Below are positions 42,473-50,334 of a stretch of DNA of 64,000 nt, in pieces. Made by a program: the position numbers and the translations under genes. How positions within the stretch are numbered: position 1 is the first letter of the stretch; every line of letters starts with the position of its first letter. Below the pieces are notes generated by a model. It was not told the DNA's origin, made no database searches, and was given only the letters and a program-made list of their open reading frames with translations. Source of the stretch: Pseudomonas sp. ACN8 (GTDB taxonomy: Bacteria > Pseudomonadota > Gammaproteobacteria > Pseudomonadales > Pseudomonadaceae); NCBI RefSeq assembly GCF_002303925.1, contig NZ_MRCS01000023.1, positions 1-64,000 of the forward strand, in the 5' to 3' direction.

Positions 42473-43348
42473 ATGCGCCTGCTCGCGGTGCTGATCAGCG
42501 CTCTGTGGCTGTGCTGCCAGGCGGCGCAGGCGCAGGTTCGCAACTTCGACGAAATGATCGCCGCCGGGGAACTGAAGGTGGCGGTCTACAAGGACTTCGC
42601 CCCCTACAGCTTTGAACGCGCCGGAAAGCCCCAGGGTGTCGATGTCGAACTCGCCGAGGCCCTGGCCAAGGCACTCGGCGTGCGCCTGACGCTGATCTGG
42701 GCGCCGGCCGGGGAAAAGCTCGACGACGACCTGCGCGACTACATCTGGCGTGCCAGTGCCTTGCACAACCAGCAATTGGCCGACCTGATGATGCGCGTGC
42801 CCTACGACCGTGATTACGCGCAGAAGCGTAACGAGTTCGGCGAACGGGTCAACGGCCAGGTAGTGATGTTCGGTCCGTACCAGAACGAACAATGGCAGGT
42901 GGCCTATGACCGCCGAAGGCTGGACAAGGTCGCCAGCGTCGCGGTGTTCGAGCATCACCCGATTGGTGTCGAAGTTGACAGCGTGCCTTCGTTCTACCTG
43001 ACCTCGGTGTTCAACGGCATGCTCGCCGGCAAGACCCATCACTATCCGGGCGTGCCCCAGGCGTTTGCCGCGATGAAGGCCGGTGAGGTCGACGCGGTGA
43101 TGGCCATGCGTGGCGAGATCGACTGGCAAGTTCACGAAGCGGCCGACCCGCAAGTGGCGCTGGCAGAAAATGCCTACCCGAACATGGGCAAACAGCTCTG
43201 GGAAATTGGCATGGCGGTGCACGAAAGCAACCGGCAACTGGCCTATGCCGTGGAAGAGGCGCTGGAAAGCCTGATCCGCGAGGGTTCGGTGAAGACCATC
43301 TACGGCCATTACGGCCTGCGTTACGACGTGCCCGAGATGTATCAATAA
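42473..43348 (+). CDS. quinoprotein-associated periplasmic binding protein (MoxJ/XoxJ-like)
   Basis: A 291-residue exported type II periplasmic-binding protein (signal peptide about 1-20). The fold shows as LKVAVYKDFAPYSFE, GVDVELAEALAKALGV, MMRVPYDRDYA and AFAAMKAGEVDAVMAMRGEI. It belongs to the MoxJ-like group beside quinoprotein dehydrogenases; MoxJ/XoxJ are thought to help activate the dehydrogenase rather than import a solute. GAGGAG precedes the ATG, 3 nt after the cytochrome stop. Confidence 0.88.
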   Translation: MRLLAVLISALWLCCQAAQAQVRNFDEMIAAGELKVAVYKDFAPYSFERAGKPQGVDVELAEALAKALGVRLTLIWAPAGEKLDDDLRDYIWRASALHNQQLADLMMRVPYDRDYAQKRNEFGERVNGQVVMFGPYQNEQWQVAYDRRRLDKVASVAVFEHHPIGVEVDSVPSFYLTSVFNGMLAGKTHHYPGVPQAFAAMKAGEVDAVMAMRGEIDWQVHEAADPQVALAENAYPNMGKQLWEIGMAVHESNRQLAYAVEEALESLIREGSVKTIYGHYGLRYDVPEMYQ

Positions 43349-43358
43349 GGAGCAGGCG

Positions 43359-44120
43359 ATGAAATGGCGAGGGAGTTGTCTGTTGGCCTGCTGGTTAAGC
43401 CTGACGGCACAGGCTGGCGCTATCGATCCCGGTAAAGACCCGGTGCCATCGGTGATGTGGGCCTTCTATCAGCAGCAGTTTCTGGGCAATGCGCCGTTCG
43501 TTTTCGATGAGCGGGTCAAGTTGCTGGCGCCGCCGTTTGCCGAAGATGCCCGGCAGGTGCCGCTGGAAATCGACGCCCGGGCGTTCAAGGGCGAGGTGGT
43601 GAAAATCCTCGCCTGGGCAGAACTGAACCCGTTGCCGAAAATCGTCGACTTCCAGCCGCTGAATTCGGTTTTGCCCTGGCTGTCGTTGCGCATTCGCATC
43701 GAACAGGCCACGCCCTTGCGCGCGGCGGTGTTGACCCGCGACGGTGTGTGGCATGTCGGTTCGACGCTGATCGACGCCGCCGGTGGCGGCTGCACCGCGC
43801 CGAGCGTGGTGCGGACTCAACCGGGCTGGGAGGAGCATATCGGTGAAGTACTCGGCGGGCGCTATCCCCGGGGTGAGTTCAGCCGTTTGCGTTTGCAGGT
43901 GGCCCATCCCATGGACAACGGCATGGTCAGCGGCATCCCGGAATTCTTCATCAACCATGCCGAGCTGCGCGACCGCAACGAGCAAGTGCTGGCCCGGCTG
44001 GAACTGTTTCCGGCGGTCAGCGAAAACCCCAACCTGGCCTTCGACATCGAAGGAACAGGGCAAACGCGGCTGCTACTACGGGACAACAGCGGCAATGAAT
44101 TCGATGCGTCGATTCTCTGA
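43359..44120 (+). CDS. quinoprotein-associated SoxYZ-like carrier
   Basis: A 253-residue exported protein (signal peptide about 1-21). The N-terminal half resembles SoxY, with the carrier-cysteine region IDAAGGGCTAPS (about 138-149); the C-terminal half (about 160-253) resembles SoxZ, including HPMDNGMVSG. SoxY and SoxZ are thus fused in one chain. In sulfur oxidation SoxYZ carries intermediates on the cysteine; in PQQ loci the cargo is unknown. AAGGAG 6 nt before the ATG; it is followed closely by a SoxH-like hydrolase. Confidence 0.9.
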   Translation: MKWRGSCLLACWLSLTAQAGAIDPGKDPVPSVMWAFYQQQFLGNAPFVFDERVKLLAPPFAEDARQVPLEIDARAFKGEVVKILAWAELNPLPKIVDFQPLNSVLPWLSLRIRIEQATPLRAAVLTRDGVWHVGSTLIDAAGGGCTAPSVVRTQPGWEEHIGEVLGGRYPRGEFSRLRLQVAHPMDNGMVSGIPEFFINHAELRDRNEQVLARLELFPAVSENPNLAFDIEGTGQTRLLLRDNSGNEFDASIL

Positions 44121-44151
44121 TCCCAAGAAGCGTGACCCCAAGGAGCGTGGC

Positions 44152-45090
44152 ATGCGCTGGATCCTGTTGATGGTGTTAAGCGTCAGTCTGCCGGCCCTGG
44201 CCGATCTCGACTACTCACTCAAGCCCCGGCAGATCGCCCAGGACACCTGGCTGCTGGAAGGCAGCACCGATAATTTTGCCAAGGCCAACGGCGGCAACAT
44301 CGTCAACACCGCGTTCATCGTCACCGAACGCGGTGTGGTGGTGATCGACACCGGGCCGTCCCGGCGTTACGGCGAAGCGATGCGCAAGGCCATTGCCGCC
44401 ACCACCGACAAGCCGGTGATCGAGGTCTTGCTGACCCATCACCACCCGGATCATGCGCTGGGCAATCAAGCCTTCAGCGACGTGCCGATCGGCGCCCTGG
44501 CCGGCACCACTGAATTGCTGCACCGGCAAGGTGATGCCATGGCCGAGAACATGTACCGGATGGTCGGCGACTGGATGCGTGGCACCGAAGTGGTGCTGCC
44601 GACCCAGACGCTGACAGCCGGCGTGAAAAGTTTTGGGAATCACGATCTGCGTCTGCTGAGCCTGGGTGGGCATACGGGCGCGGATCTGGCTATTCTCGAC
44701 CAGCGAACCGGCGTGCTGTTTGCCGGGGACCTGGTGTTTTATCAACGGGCACTGACCACGCCCAATAGCTCGGGCCTGGCCGTATGGCTGACGGACATCG
44801 CGACCCTGCAAGGCTTGCCCTGGACGCTGGTTGTACCCGGCCATGGCCCGGTGGCGAGCGATCCACAACCCTTCGAGCAGATGCGCGATTACCTGACCTG
44901 GCTCGATCGGCTGATGCGCGACGGCGCCGCCAATGGCAGCGACATGGCCGAGATGATCCGCAGCCCCATCCCCGAACGCTTCGCCGGGATCAGCCTGAGC
45001 CGCTACGAACTGATCCGTAGCGTCAGTCATTTGTACCCGCGATACGAGCGGGAACGGATGACGCGGGTGGATTCCGCCGCCGGAAAATGA
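44152..45090 (+). CDS. quinoprotein relay zinc metallohydrolase (SoxH-like)
   Basis: A 312-residue exported metallo-beta-lactamase-fold enzyme (signal peptide about 1-18, WILLMVLSVSLPALA). Metal ligands are in LLTHHHPDHALGNQ (H-x-H-x-D-H), SLGGHTGADLAI and FAGDLVF, with VPGHGPVA at the C-terminal site. It belongs to the SoxH-related group linked to PQQ dehydrogenases and SoxYZ-like carriers. It probably hydrolyses a thioester or related adduct on the carrier cysteine (inference). AAGGAG 6 nt upstream sets the ATG at 44152. Confidence 0.9.
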   Translation: MRWILLMVLSVSLPALADLDYSLKPRQIAQDTWLLEGSTDNFAKANGGNIVNTAFIVTERGVVVIDTGPSRRYGEAMRKAIAATTDKPVIEVLLTHHHPDHALGNQAFSDVPIGALAGTTELLHRQGDAMAENMYRMVGDWMRGTEVVLPTQTLTAGVKSFGNHDLRLLSLGGHTGADLAILDQRTGVLFAGDLVFYQRALTTPNSSGLAVWLTDIATLQGLPWTLVVPGHGPVASDPQPFEQMRDYLTWLDRLMRDGAANGSDMAEMIRSPIPERFAGISLSRYELIRSVSHLYPRYERERMTRVDSAAGK

Positions 45091-45097
45091 TGCTTTT

Positions 45098-45200
45098 CTG
45101 TAGGAGCGAGCCTGCTCGCGATGGACGTTAACGATAACGCAAGCTGCCTGGATGAACGCGGTGGTCTGACGTATTTCGCGAGCAGGCTCGCTCCTACAAG
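45098..45200. repeat. REPIN, spacer family A
   Basis: Arms are at 45098-45123 and 45174-45200. The spacer of about 50 bp is close to that at 2918-2967. It lies between the SoxH-like gene and the pedH promoter. Confidence 0.9.
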
Positions 45201-45236
45201 GGGCCGGTGTCGTTCACGTTCATCTCATCCGACCTG

Positions 45237-45251
45237 CTACCAAGGAACTAG
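45237..45251 (+). promoter_or_regulatory. CTACCAAGG element before pedH
   Basis: CTACCAAGGAACTAG differs at one base from the divergent-promoter copy (41890-41904) and ends 107 bp before the pedH start. It gives pedH its own promoter although it follows four co-oriented genes. Confidence 0.65.
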
Positions 45252-45358
45252 CAATCTCCTCATTGCGGGCAATTGTTGCCAGGGCGGCGGCGCTCAAGAA
45301 TCTGCACCAGACCGGGAAAATTTTCCGGACATAACAAAAATCCGCAGAGGAAGCCGTC

Positions 45359-47134
45359 ATGACCCAACCCGCACGTCGCCAGCCCTTCGTCTTGAGCCTG
45401 CTGCTCACTGCCATGCTGTTGTCCGGCCAGGCATTGGCCGGGGTTTCCGACCAGGACATTCTCCAGGACCCGAAAAACCCGGAACAGGTCGTGACCAATG
45501 GCCTCGGCGTTCAAGGGCAGCGCTACAGCCCGCTGGATATTCTCAACGTCGACAACGTCAAGGAGCTGCGCCCGGCGTGGGCGTTTTCCTTCGGCGGTGA
45601 AAAACAGCGGGGCCAGCAAGCGCAGCCGATGGTCAAGGACGGCGTGATGTACATGACCGGTTCCTACTCCCGGGTGTTCGCCGTGGATGCCCGCACCGGC
45701 AAGAAACTCTGGCAATACGATGCACGCCTGCCCGATGACATCCGCCCTTGCTGCGACGTGATCAACCGTGGCGTCGCGCTGTATGGCGACCTGGTGATTT
45801 TCGGCACCCTCGACGCCAAGCTCGTGGCGCTGAACAAGGACACCGGCAAGGTGGTGTGGAGCAAGAAAGTCGCCGACCACAAGGAAGGCTACTCGATCAG
45901 CGCCGCGCCGCTGGTGATCAACGGCAAGCTGATTACCGGCGTGGCCGGTGGCGAGTTCGGCGTGGTGGGCAAGATCGAGGCCTACGACCCGAAAAACGGT
46001 GACCTGCTGTGGACCCGGCCAACGGTCGAAGGCCATATGGGCTACGTCTACAAGGACGGCAAAGCGGTGGAGAACGGCATCTCCGGCGGCGAGGCGGGCA
46101 AGACCTGGCCGGGCGATCTCTGGAAAACCGGCGGCGCGGCCCCTTGGCTTGGCGGCTATTACGACCCGGAAACCAACCTGCTGCTGTTCGGTACCGGCAA
46201 CCCGGCACCGTGGAACTCGCACCTGCGCCCTGGCGACAACCTCTACTCCTCGTCGCGCCTGGCGCTCAACCCGGACGACGGCACCATCAAGTGGCACTTC
46301 CAGAGCACGCCCCACGACGGTTGGGACTACGACGGTGTGAACGAGCTGGTGTCGTTCAACTACAGCGAAGGCGGCAAGGAAATCAAGGCGGCAGCCACTG
46401 CCGACCGTAACGGTTTCTTCTACGTGCTGGACCGCACCAACGGCAAATTCATCCGTGGCTTCCCGTTCGTGGACAAGATCACCTGGGCCACCGGCCTGGA
46501 TAAGAACGGCCGGCCGATCTACAACGAAGCCAGCCGTCCCGGTGCCCCGGGTTCCGAAGCCAAGGGCAGCTCGGTGTTCGTGGCGCCGGCGTTCCTCGGC
46601 GCGAAAAACTGGATGCCGATGGCTTACAACAAGGACACCGGGCTGTTCTATGTGCCGTCCAACGAATGGGGCATGGACATCTGGAACGAAGGCATCGCCT
46701 ACAAGAAAGGCGCGGCGTTCCTAGGTGCCGGCTTCACCATCAAGCCGTTGAACGAAGACTACATCGGCGTGCTGCGGGCCATCGATCCGAAAACCGGCAA
46801 GGAAGTGTGGCGCCACAAGAACTACGCGCCGCTGTGGGGCGGGGTGCTGACCACCAAGGGCAACCTGGTGTTCACCGGCACGCCTGAAGGTTTCCTGCAG
46901 GCGTTCAACGCCAAGACCGGCGAAAAGGTCTGGGAATTCCAGACGGGCTCCGGCGTGCTCGGCTCCCCCGTGACCTGGGAAATGGACGGCGAACAGTACG
47001 TCTCGGTGCTCTCCGGCTGGGGCGGCGCGGTACCGCTGTGGGGCGGCGAAGTAGCCAAACGGGTGAAGGACTTCAACCAGGGCGGCATGCTCTGGACCTT
47101 CAAGCTGCCCAAGGATCTGGTGGCCAGGCACTGA
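45359..47134 (+). CDS. pedH: PQQ-dependent alcohol dehydrogenase, lanthanide type
   Basis: A 591-residue periplasmic quinoprotein (signal peptide about 1-27) with the eight-bladed propeller tryptophan-docking repeats. The vicinal disulfide CC is at 131-132 in RPCCDVINRG. The catalytic region reads TPHDGWDYDGVNE, with catalytic Asp323 and a second aspartate, Asp325, two residues on. Calcium enzymes (MxaF, ExaA) have alanine at that place; lanthanide enzymes (XoxF, PedH/ExaF) have aspartate. The C-terminus NQGGMLWTFKLPKDL also matches PedH. It oxidises short-chain and aromatic alcohols and aldehydes, passing electrons to cytochrome c550. It has its own promoter region with the CTACCAAGG element. 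Confidence 0.94.
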   Translation: MTQPARRQPFVLSLLLTAMLLSGQALAGVSDQDILQDPKNPEQVVTNGLGVQGQRYSPLDILNVDNVKELRPAWAFSFGGEKQRGQQAQPMVKDGVMYMTGSYSRVFAVDARTGKKLWQYDARLPDDIRPCCDVINRGVALYGDLVIFGTLDAKLVALNKDTGKVVWSKKVADHKEGYSISAAPLVINGKLITGVAGGEFGVVGKIEAYDPKNGDLLWTRPTVEGHMGYVYKDGKAVENGISGGEAGKTWPGDLWKTGGAAPWLGGYYDPETNLLLFGTGNPAPWNSHLRPGDNLYSSSRLALNPDDGTIKWHFQSTPHDGWDYDGVNELVSFNYSEGGKEIKAAATADRNGFFYVLDRTNGKFIRGFPFVDKITWATGLDKNGRPIYNEASRPGAPGSEAKGSSVFVAPAFLGAKNWMPMAYNKDTGLFYVPSNEWGMDIWNEGIAYKKGAAFLGAGFTIKPLNEDYIGVLRAIDPKTGKEVWRHKNYAPLWGGVLTTKGNLVFTGTPEGFLQAFNAKTGEKVWEFQTGSGVLGSPVTWEMDGEQYVSVLSGWGGAVPLWGGEVAKRVKDFNQGGMLWTFKLPKDLVARH

Positions 47135-47157
47135 TTCAAAAATCACCGCATTCCCCC

Positions 47158-47258
47158 TGTAGGAGCGAGCCTGCTCGCGATGAACCTGAGAACACCGAGG
47201 GGTGTCAGGTGCCCAGCGTCATCGTTGACGACCATCGCGAGCAGGCTCGCTCCTACAG
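47158..47258. repeat. REPIN, spacer family A (reverse)
   Basis: Arms are at 47158-47182 and 47232-47258, with a spacer of about 49 bp related to 61389-61438. It lies between pedH and exaC. Confidence 0.9.
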
Positions 47259-47288
47259 TGATCTGTGTGAAATCTACGACCAAATAAC

Positions 47289-47336
47289 GAGAGCCCCTCC
47301 TGCCAACGATGCATTCGTCTGGCACGCGGGGCTCTC
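47289..47336 (+). promoter_or_regulatory. long imperfect hairpin in exaC leader
   Basis: GAGAGCCCC/GGGGCTCTC outer arms, inner TGCCA/TGGCA and ACGA/TCGT arms form a 48-nt structured element containing GCATTCG at its tip. No T-run follows, so it may be a pedH terminator or an exaC leader structure. Confidence 0.45.
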
Positions 47337-47351
47337 TAGTATCGGCTCATC

Positions 47352-47370
47352 GCCTGTCAGTACGACAGGC
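47352..47370 (+). promoter_or_regulatory. small hairpin just before exaC
   Basis: A 7-bp stem GCCTGTC/GACAGGC with a 5-nt loop ends 23 bp before the exaC start codon. It is probably in the 5' leader and could affect translation. Confidence 0.35.
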
Positions 47371-47393
47371 ATCGACCCAGACAGAGGCCCACC

Positions 47394-48914
47394 ATGATCT
47401 ACGCACAACCCGGAACCCCAGGCGCCGTCATTACCTTCAAACCGCGCTACGGCAACTTCATCGGTGGCGAGTTTGTCGCTCCAATCAATGGCGAGTACTT
47501 CACCAACACCTCGCCGGTCAACGGTGAAGTGATCGCCGAGTTCCCGCGCTCCAGCGCCGCCGACATCGACAAGGCCCTCGACGCCGCCCATGCCGCTGCC
47601 GATGCCTGGGGCAAGACCTCGGCCCAGGACCGCTCCCTGGTGCTGCTGAAAATCGCCGATCGCATCGAGCAGAACCTTGAGGTGCTGGCCGTCACCGAAA
47701 CCTGGGACAACGGCAAGGCCGTGCGCGAAACCCTGAACGCCGACGTCCCCTTGGCTGCCGACCACTTCCGTTACTTCGCCGGTTGCATCCGCGCCCAGGA
47801 AGGCGGGGCTGCGGAGATCAACGAGCTGACCACGGCCTATCACTTCCATGAGCCCCTGGGCGTGGTCGGGCAGATCATTCCGTGGAACTTCCCGCTGCTG
47901 ATGGCCGCCTGGAAACTCGCCCCGGCCCTGGCCGCAGGCAACTGCATCGTGCTCAAGCCGGCCGAGCAAACGCCGCTGTCGATCATGGTCTTCGCCGAGC
48001 TGATCGCCGACCTGCTGCCGGCCGGCGTGCTGAACATCGTCCAGGGCTTCGGTCGCGAAGCCGGCGAGGCCCTGGCCACCAGCAAGCGCATCGCCAAGAT
48101 CGCCTTCACCGGCTCGACCCCGGTGGGCGCGCACATCATGCATTGCGCCGCTGAGAACATCATCCCGAGCACCGTCGAACTGGGCGGCAAGTCGCCGAAC
48201 ATCTTCTTCGAAGACATCATGAACGCGGAACCGGCGTTCATCGAAAAAGCCGCTGAAGGCCTGGTGCTGGCGTTCTTCAACCAGGGCGAAGTCTGCACCT
48301 GCCCGTCCCGGGCGCTGGTGCAGGAATCGATCTACGAGCCGTTCATGGCCGAGGTGATGAAGAAGATCGTCAAGATCAAGCGCGGCAACCCGCTGGACAC
48401 CGAAACCATGGTCGGCGCCCAGGCGTCCGAGCAGCAATACGACAAGATCCTCTCGTACCTGACCATTGCCCAGGAGGAGGGCGCCGAGCTGCTCACCGGC
48501 GGCGCGGCCGAGCGTCTGGAAGGTGATCTGTCCAGTGGTTACTACATCCAGCCAACACTGCTCAAGGGTCATAACAAGATGCGTGTGTTCCAGGAAGAAA
48601 TCTTCGGCCCGGTGGTGGGTATCACCACCTTCAAGGACGAAGCCGAAGCCCTGGCGATTGCCAACGACAGCGAGTTCGGCCTCGGCGCCGGCCTGTGGAC
48701 CCGCGACATCAACCGCGCCTACCGCATGGGTCGGGCGATCAAGGCCGGTCGCGTATGGACCAACTGCTACCACCTGTACCCGGCGCACGCCGCGTTCGGT
48801 GGCTATAAGAAGTCCGGCGTCGGTCGGGAAAACCACAAGATGATGCTCGATCATTACCAGCAGACCAAAAACCTGCTGGTGAGCTATGACATCAATCCGC
48901 TGGGGTTCTTCTGA
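47394..48914 (+). CDS. exaC: NAD-dependent aldehyde dehydrogenase (PedI/ExaC)
   Basis: A 506-residue aldehyde dehydrogenase without signal peptide, so cytoplasmic. It oxidises the aldehyde made by the quinoprotein (for example acetaldehyde) to the acid. Catalytic glutamate is in TVELGGKSPNIFFED (about 260-275); the catalytic cysteine is in FFNQGEVCTCPSRALV (about 295-310). NAD-binding is marked by IPWNFPLLMAAWKLAPAL and FTGSTPVGAHI. The C-terminal YKKSGVGRENHKMMLDHY is typical of the ExaC/AldB group. The start follows GAGGCCCACC; the leader carries two hairpins. Confidence 0.94.
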   Translation: MIYAQPGTPGAVITFKPRYGNFIGGEFVAPINGEYFTNTSPVNGEVIAEFPRSSAADIDKALDAAHAAADAWGKTSAQDRSLVLLKIADRIEQNLEVLAVTETWDNGKAVRETLNADVPLAADHFRYFAGCIRAQEGGAAEINELTTAYHFHEPLGVVGQIIPWNFPLLMAAWKLAPALAAGNCIVLKPAEQTPLSIMVFAELIADLLPAGVLNIVQGFGREAGEALATSKRIAKIAFTGSTPVGAHIMHCAAENIIPSTVELGGKSPNIFFEDIMNAEPAFIEKAAEGLVLAFFNQGEVCTCPSRALVQESIYEPFMAEVMKKIVKIKRGNPLDTETMVGAQASEQQYDKILSYLTIAQEEGAELLTGGAAERLEGDLSSGYYIQPTLLKGHNKMRVFQEEIFGPVVGITTFKDEAEALAIANDSEFGLGAGLWTRDINRAYRMGRAIKAGRVWTNCYHLYPAHAAFGGYKKSGVGRENHKMMLDHYQQTKNLLVSYDINPLGFF

Positions 48915-48937
48915 TTCCTTGAACACGACGCAAAAAC

Positions 48938-49027
48938 TGTAGGAGCGAGCCTGCTCGCGATAGCGGTCCGACAGTCAACATTAATGTTGAATGTGCTGAC
49001 CTCATCGCGAGCAGGCTCACTCCTGCA
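48938..49027. repeat. REPIN, spacer family B
   Basis: Arms are at 48938-48962 and 49002-49027; the right arm has two substitutions. The spacer contains GTCAACATTAATGTTGA. Confidence 0.88.
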
Positions 49028-49064
49028 TGGGGTTTGCGTGATGCCAGTGACCGCGCAACACCCC

Positions 49065-49105
49065 CTACCAAATCACCCCGCCAACTCCTTCGAAAGTAGC
49101 ATTCG
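49065..49105 (+). promoter_or_regulatory. pqqA promoter elements
   Basis: CTACCAA (49065-49071) equals the left half of the elements before pedF and pedH. AAGTAGCATTCG (49094-49105) equals the nosP element. Both lie 68-108 bp before pqqA, placing pqqA in the same presumed regulon. Confidence 0.5.
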
Positions 49106-49172
49106 GGCCCTCATCGCCCCGTGCATTAATGGCTCTACCGGAATCACCCGGGCACAAGAAGAGGAATGACCC

Positions 49173-49244
49173 ATGTGGACTAAACCCGCGTTTACCGATC
49201 TGCGCATTGGCTTCGAAGTGACGATGTATTTCGCCAACCGTTGA
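49173..49244 (+). CDS. pqqA: PQQ precursor peptide PqqA
   Basis: A 23-residue peptide, MWTKPAFTDLRIGFEVTM then YFANR. Glu15 and Tyr19 in E-V-T-M-Y (the universal E-x3-Y spacing) are the residues crosslinked by PqqE and excised to form pyrroloquinoline quinone. The gene is preceded by AGAGGAATGACCC as ribosome site. It starts the pqqABCDE cluster. Confidence 0.96.
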   Translation: MWTKPAFTDLRIGFEVTMYFANR

Positions 49245-49299
49245 TTGATCACCCGGCCAGCCGCTGCGTTGGCCGGGCCTGCCTTCTGGAGCATCCGCC

Positions 49300-50214
49300 A
49301 TGCACATCCGCGTTCTCGGTTCCGCCGCCGGCGGTGGTTTCCCGCAGTGGAACTGCAACTGCCGCCAGTGCGCCGGCGTGCGCAATGGCAGCCTGCGGGC
49401 ACAGCGCCGTACGCAATCGTCGATTGCCCTGAGTGACGACGGCGTGGAGTGGGTGCTGTGCAACGCGTCACCGGACATTCGCGCGCAACTCGAGAGTTTC
49501 GCGCCACTGCAACCGGCGCGGCGCCTGCGTGACAGCGCCATCGCCGGCATCGTGCTGCTCGACAGCCAGATCGACCATTGCACCGGCTTGCTCAGCCTGC
49601 GTGAAGGCTGCCCGCATGACGTTTGGTGCACCGAGCGCGTGCACCAGGACCTGAGCAGCGGTTTCCCGTTGTTCAACATGCTCGGGCACTGGAACGGCGG
49701 ATTGCACTGGCAACCGGTCGGCCTCGATCGTCAGCCGTTCAGCATCCCGGCCTGCGGGCATTTGCAATTTCGCGCGATTCCCCTGGTGAGCAACGCGCCG
49801 CCGTATTCGCCCAATCGCGGCAACCCGCAACCGGGCGACACCATTGGCTTGTTCATTGAAGACCTGCGCAACGGCACGTCGCTGTTCTATGCGCCGGGCC
49901 TTGGCCGAATCGACGAAGAAGTGCTGGGCTGGATGCAGCGTGCCGATTGCCTGTTGCTGGACGGCACCCTGTGGCGCGACGACGAGATGCGTATCTGCGA
50001 AGTCGGCCAGAGCCTGGGCAGCGAAATGGGGCACCTCCCACAAAGCGGCCCCGGCGGGATGCTGGAAGTGCTGGAGGGTTTCAACCGCCAGCGCAAGGTG
50101 CTGATCCATATCAACAACACCAATCCGATCCTTGATGAAGACTCGGCCGAGCGGGCGTTGCTGGAGCGGCGGGGTATTGAAGTGGCTTATGACGGCATGA
50201 GTATTGAGCTGTAG
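49300..50214 (+). CDS. pqqB: PQQ biosynthesis protein PqqB
   Basis: A 304-residue metallo-beta-lactamase-fold oxygenase-like protein. The N-terminus MHIRVLGSAAGGGFPQWNCN and the zinc-site cysteine cluster NCNCRQCAGVRNG (about 18-30) are diagnostic. SQIDHCTGLLSLREG replaces the usual HxHxDH motif, as in all PqqB. It acts in the pathway after PqqE/PqqD, probably hydroxylating the tyrosine-derived ring. It begins 55 bp after pqqA, with GGAGC upstream of the ATG. Confidence 0.95.
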   Translation: MHIRVLGSAAGGGFPQWNCNCRQCAGVRNGSLRAQRRTQSSIALSDDGVEWVLCNASPDIRAQLESFAPLQPARRLRDSAIAGIVLLDSQIDHCTGLLSLREGCPHDVWCTERVHQDLSSGFPLFNMLGHWNGGLHWQPVGLDRQPFSIPACGHLQFRAIPLVSNAPPYSPNRGNPQPGDTIGLFIEDLRNGTSLFYAPGLGRIDEEVLGWMQRADCLLLDGTLWRDDEMRICEVGQSLGSEMGHLPQSGPGGMLEVLEGFNRQRKVLIHINNTNPILDEDSAERALLERRGIEVAYDGMSIEL

Positions 50215-50224
50215 CCGCTGGCCC

Positions 50225-50295
50225 TATCGCGAGCAGGCCCCACAGGGATCTGCGGCAAACACCAAACCCTGTAGGAGCGAGCCTGCTCGCGATGA
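50225..50295. repeat. REP pair, left arm internally deleted
   Basis: The left arm 50225-50245 lacks five bases (TCGCT) of the consensus, so it cannot form the full hairpin; the right arm 50270-50295 is intact. It lies between pqqB and pqqC. Confidence 0.85.
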
Positions 50296-50334
50296 GGGCA
50301 GTGCAGACGCCGCAGAACTTCCCGGAGAACCGAA

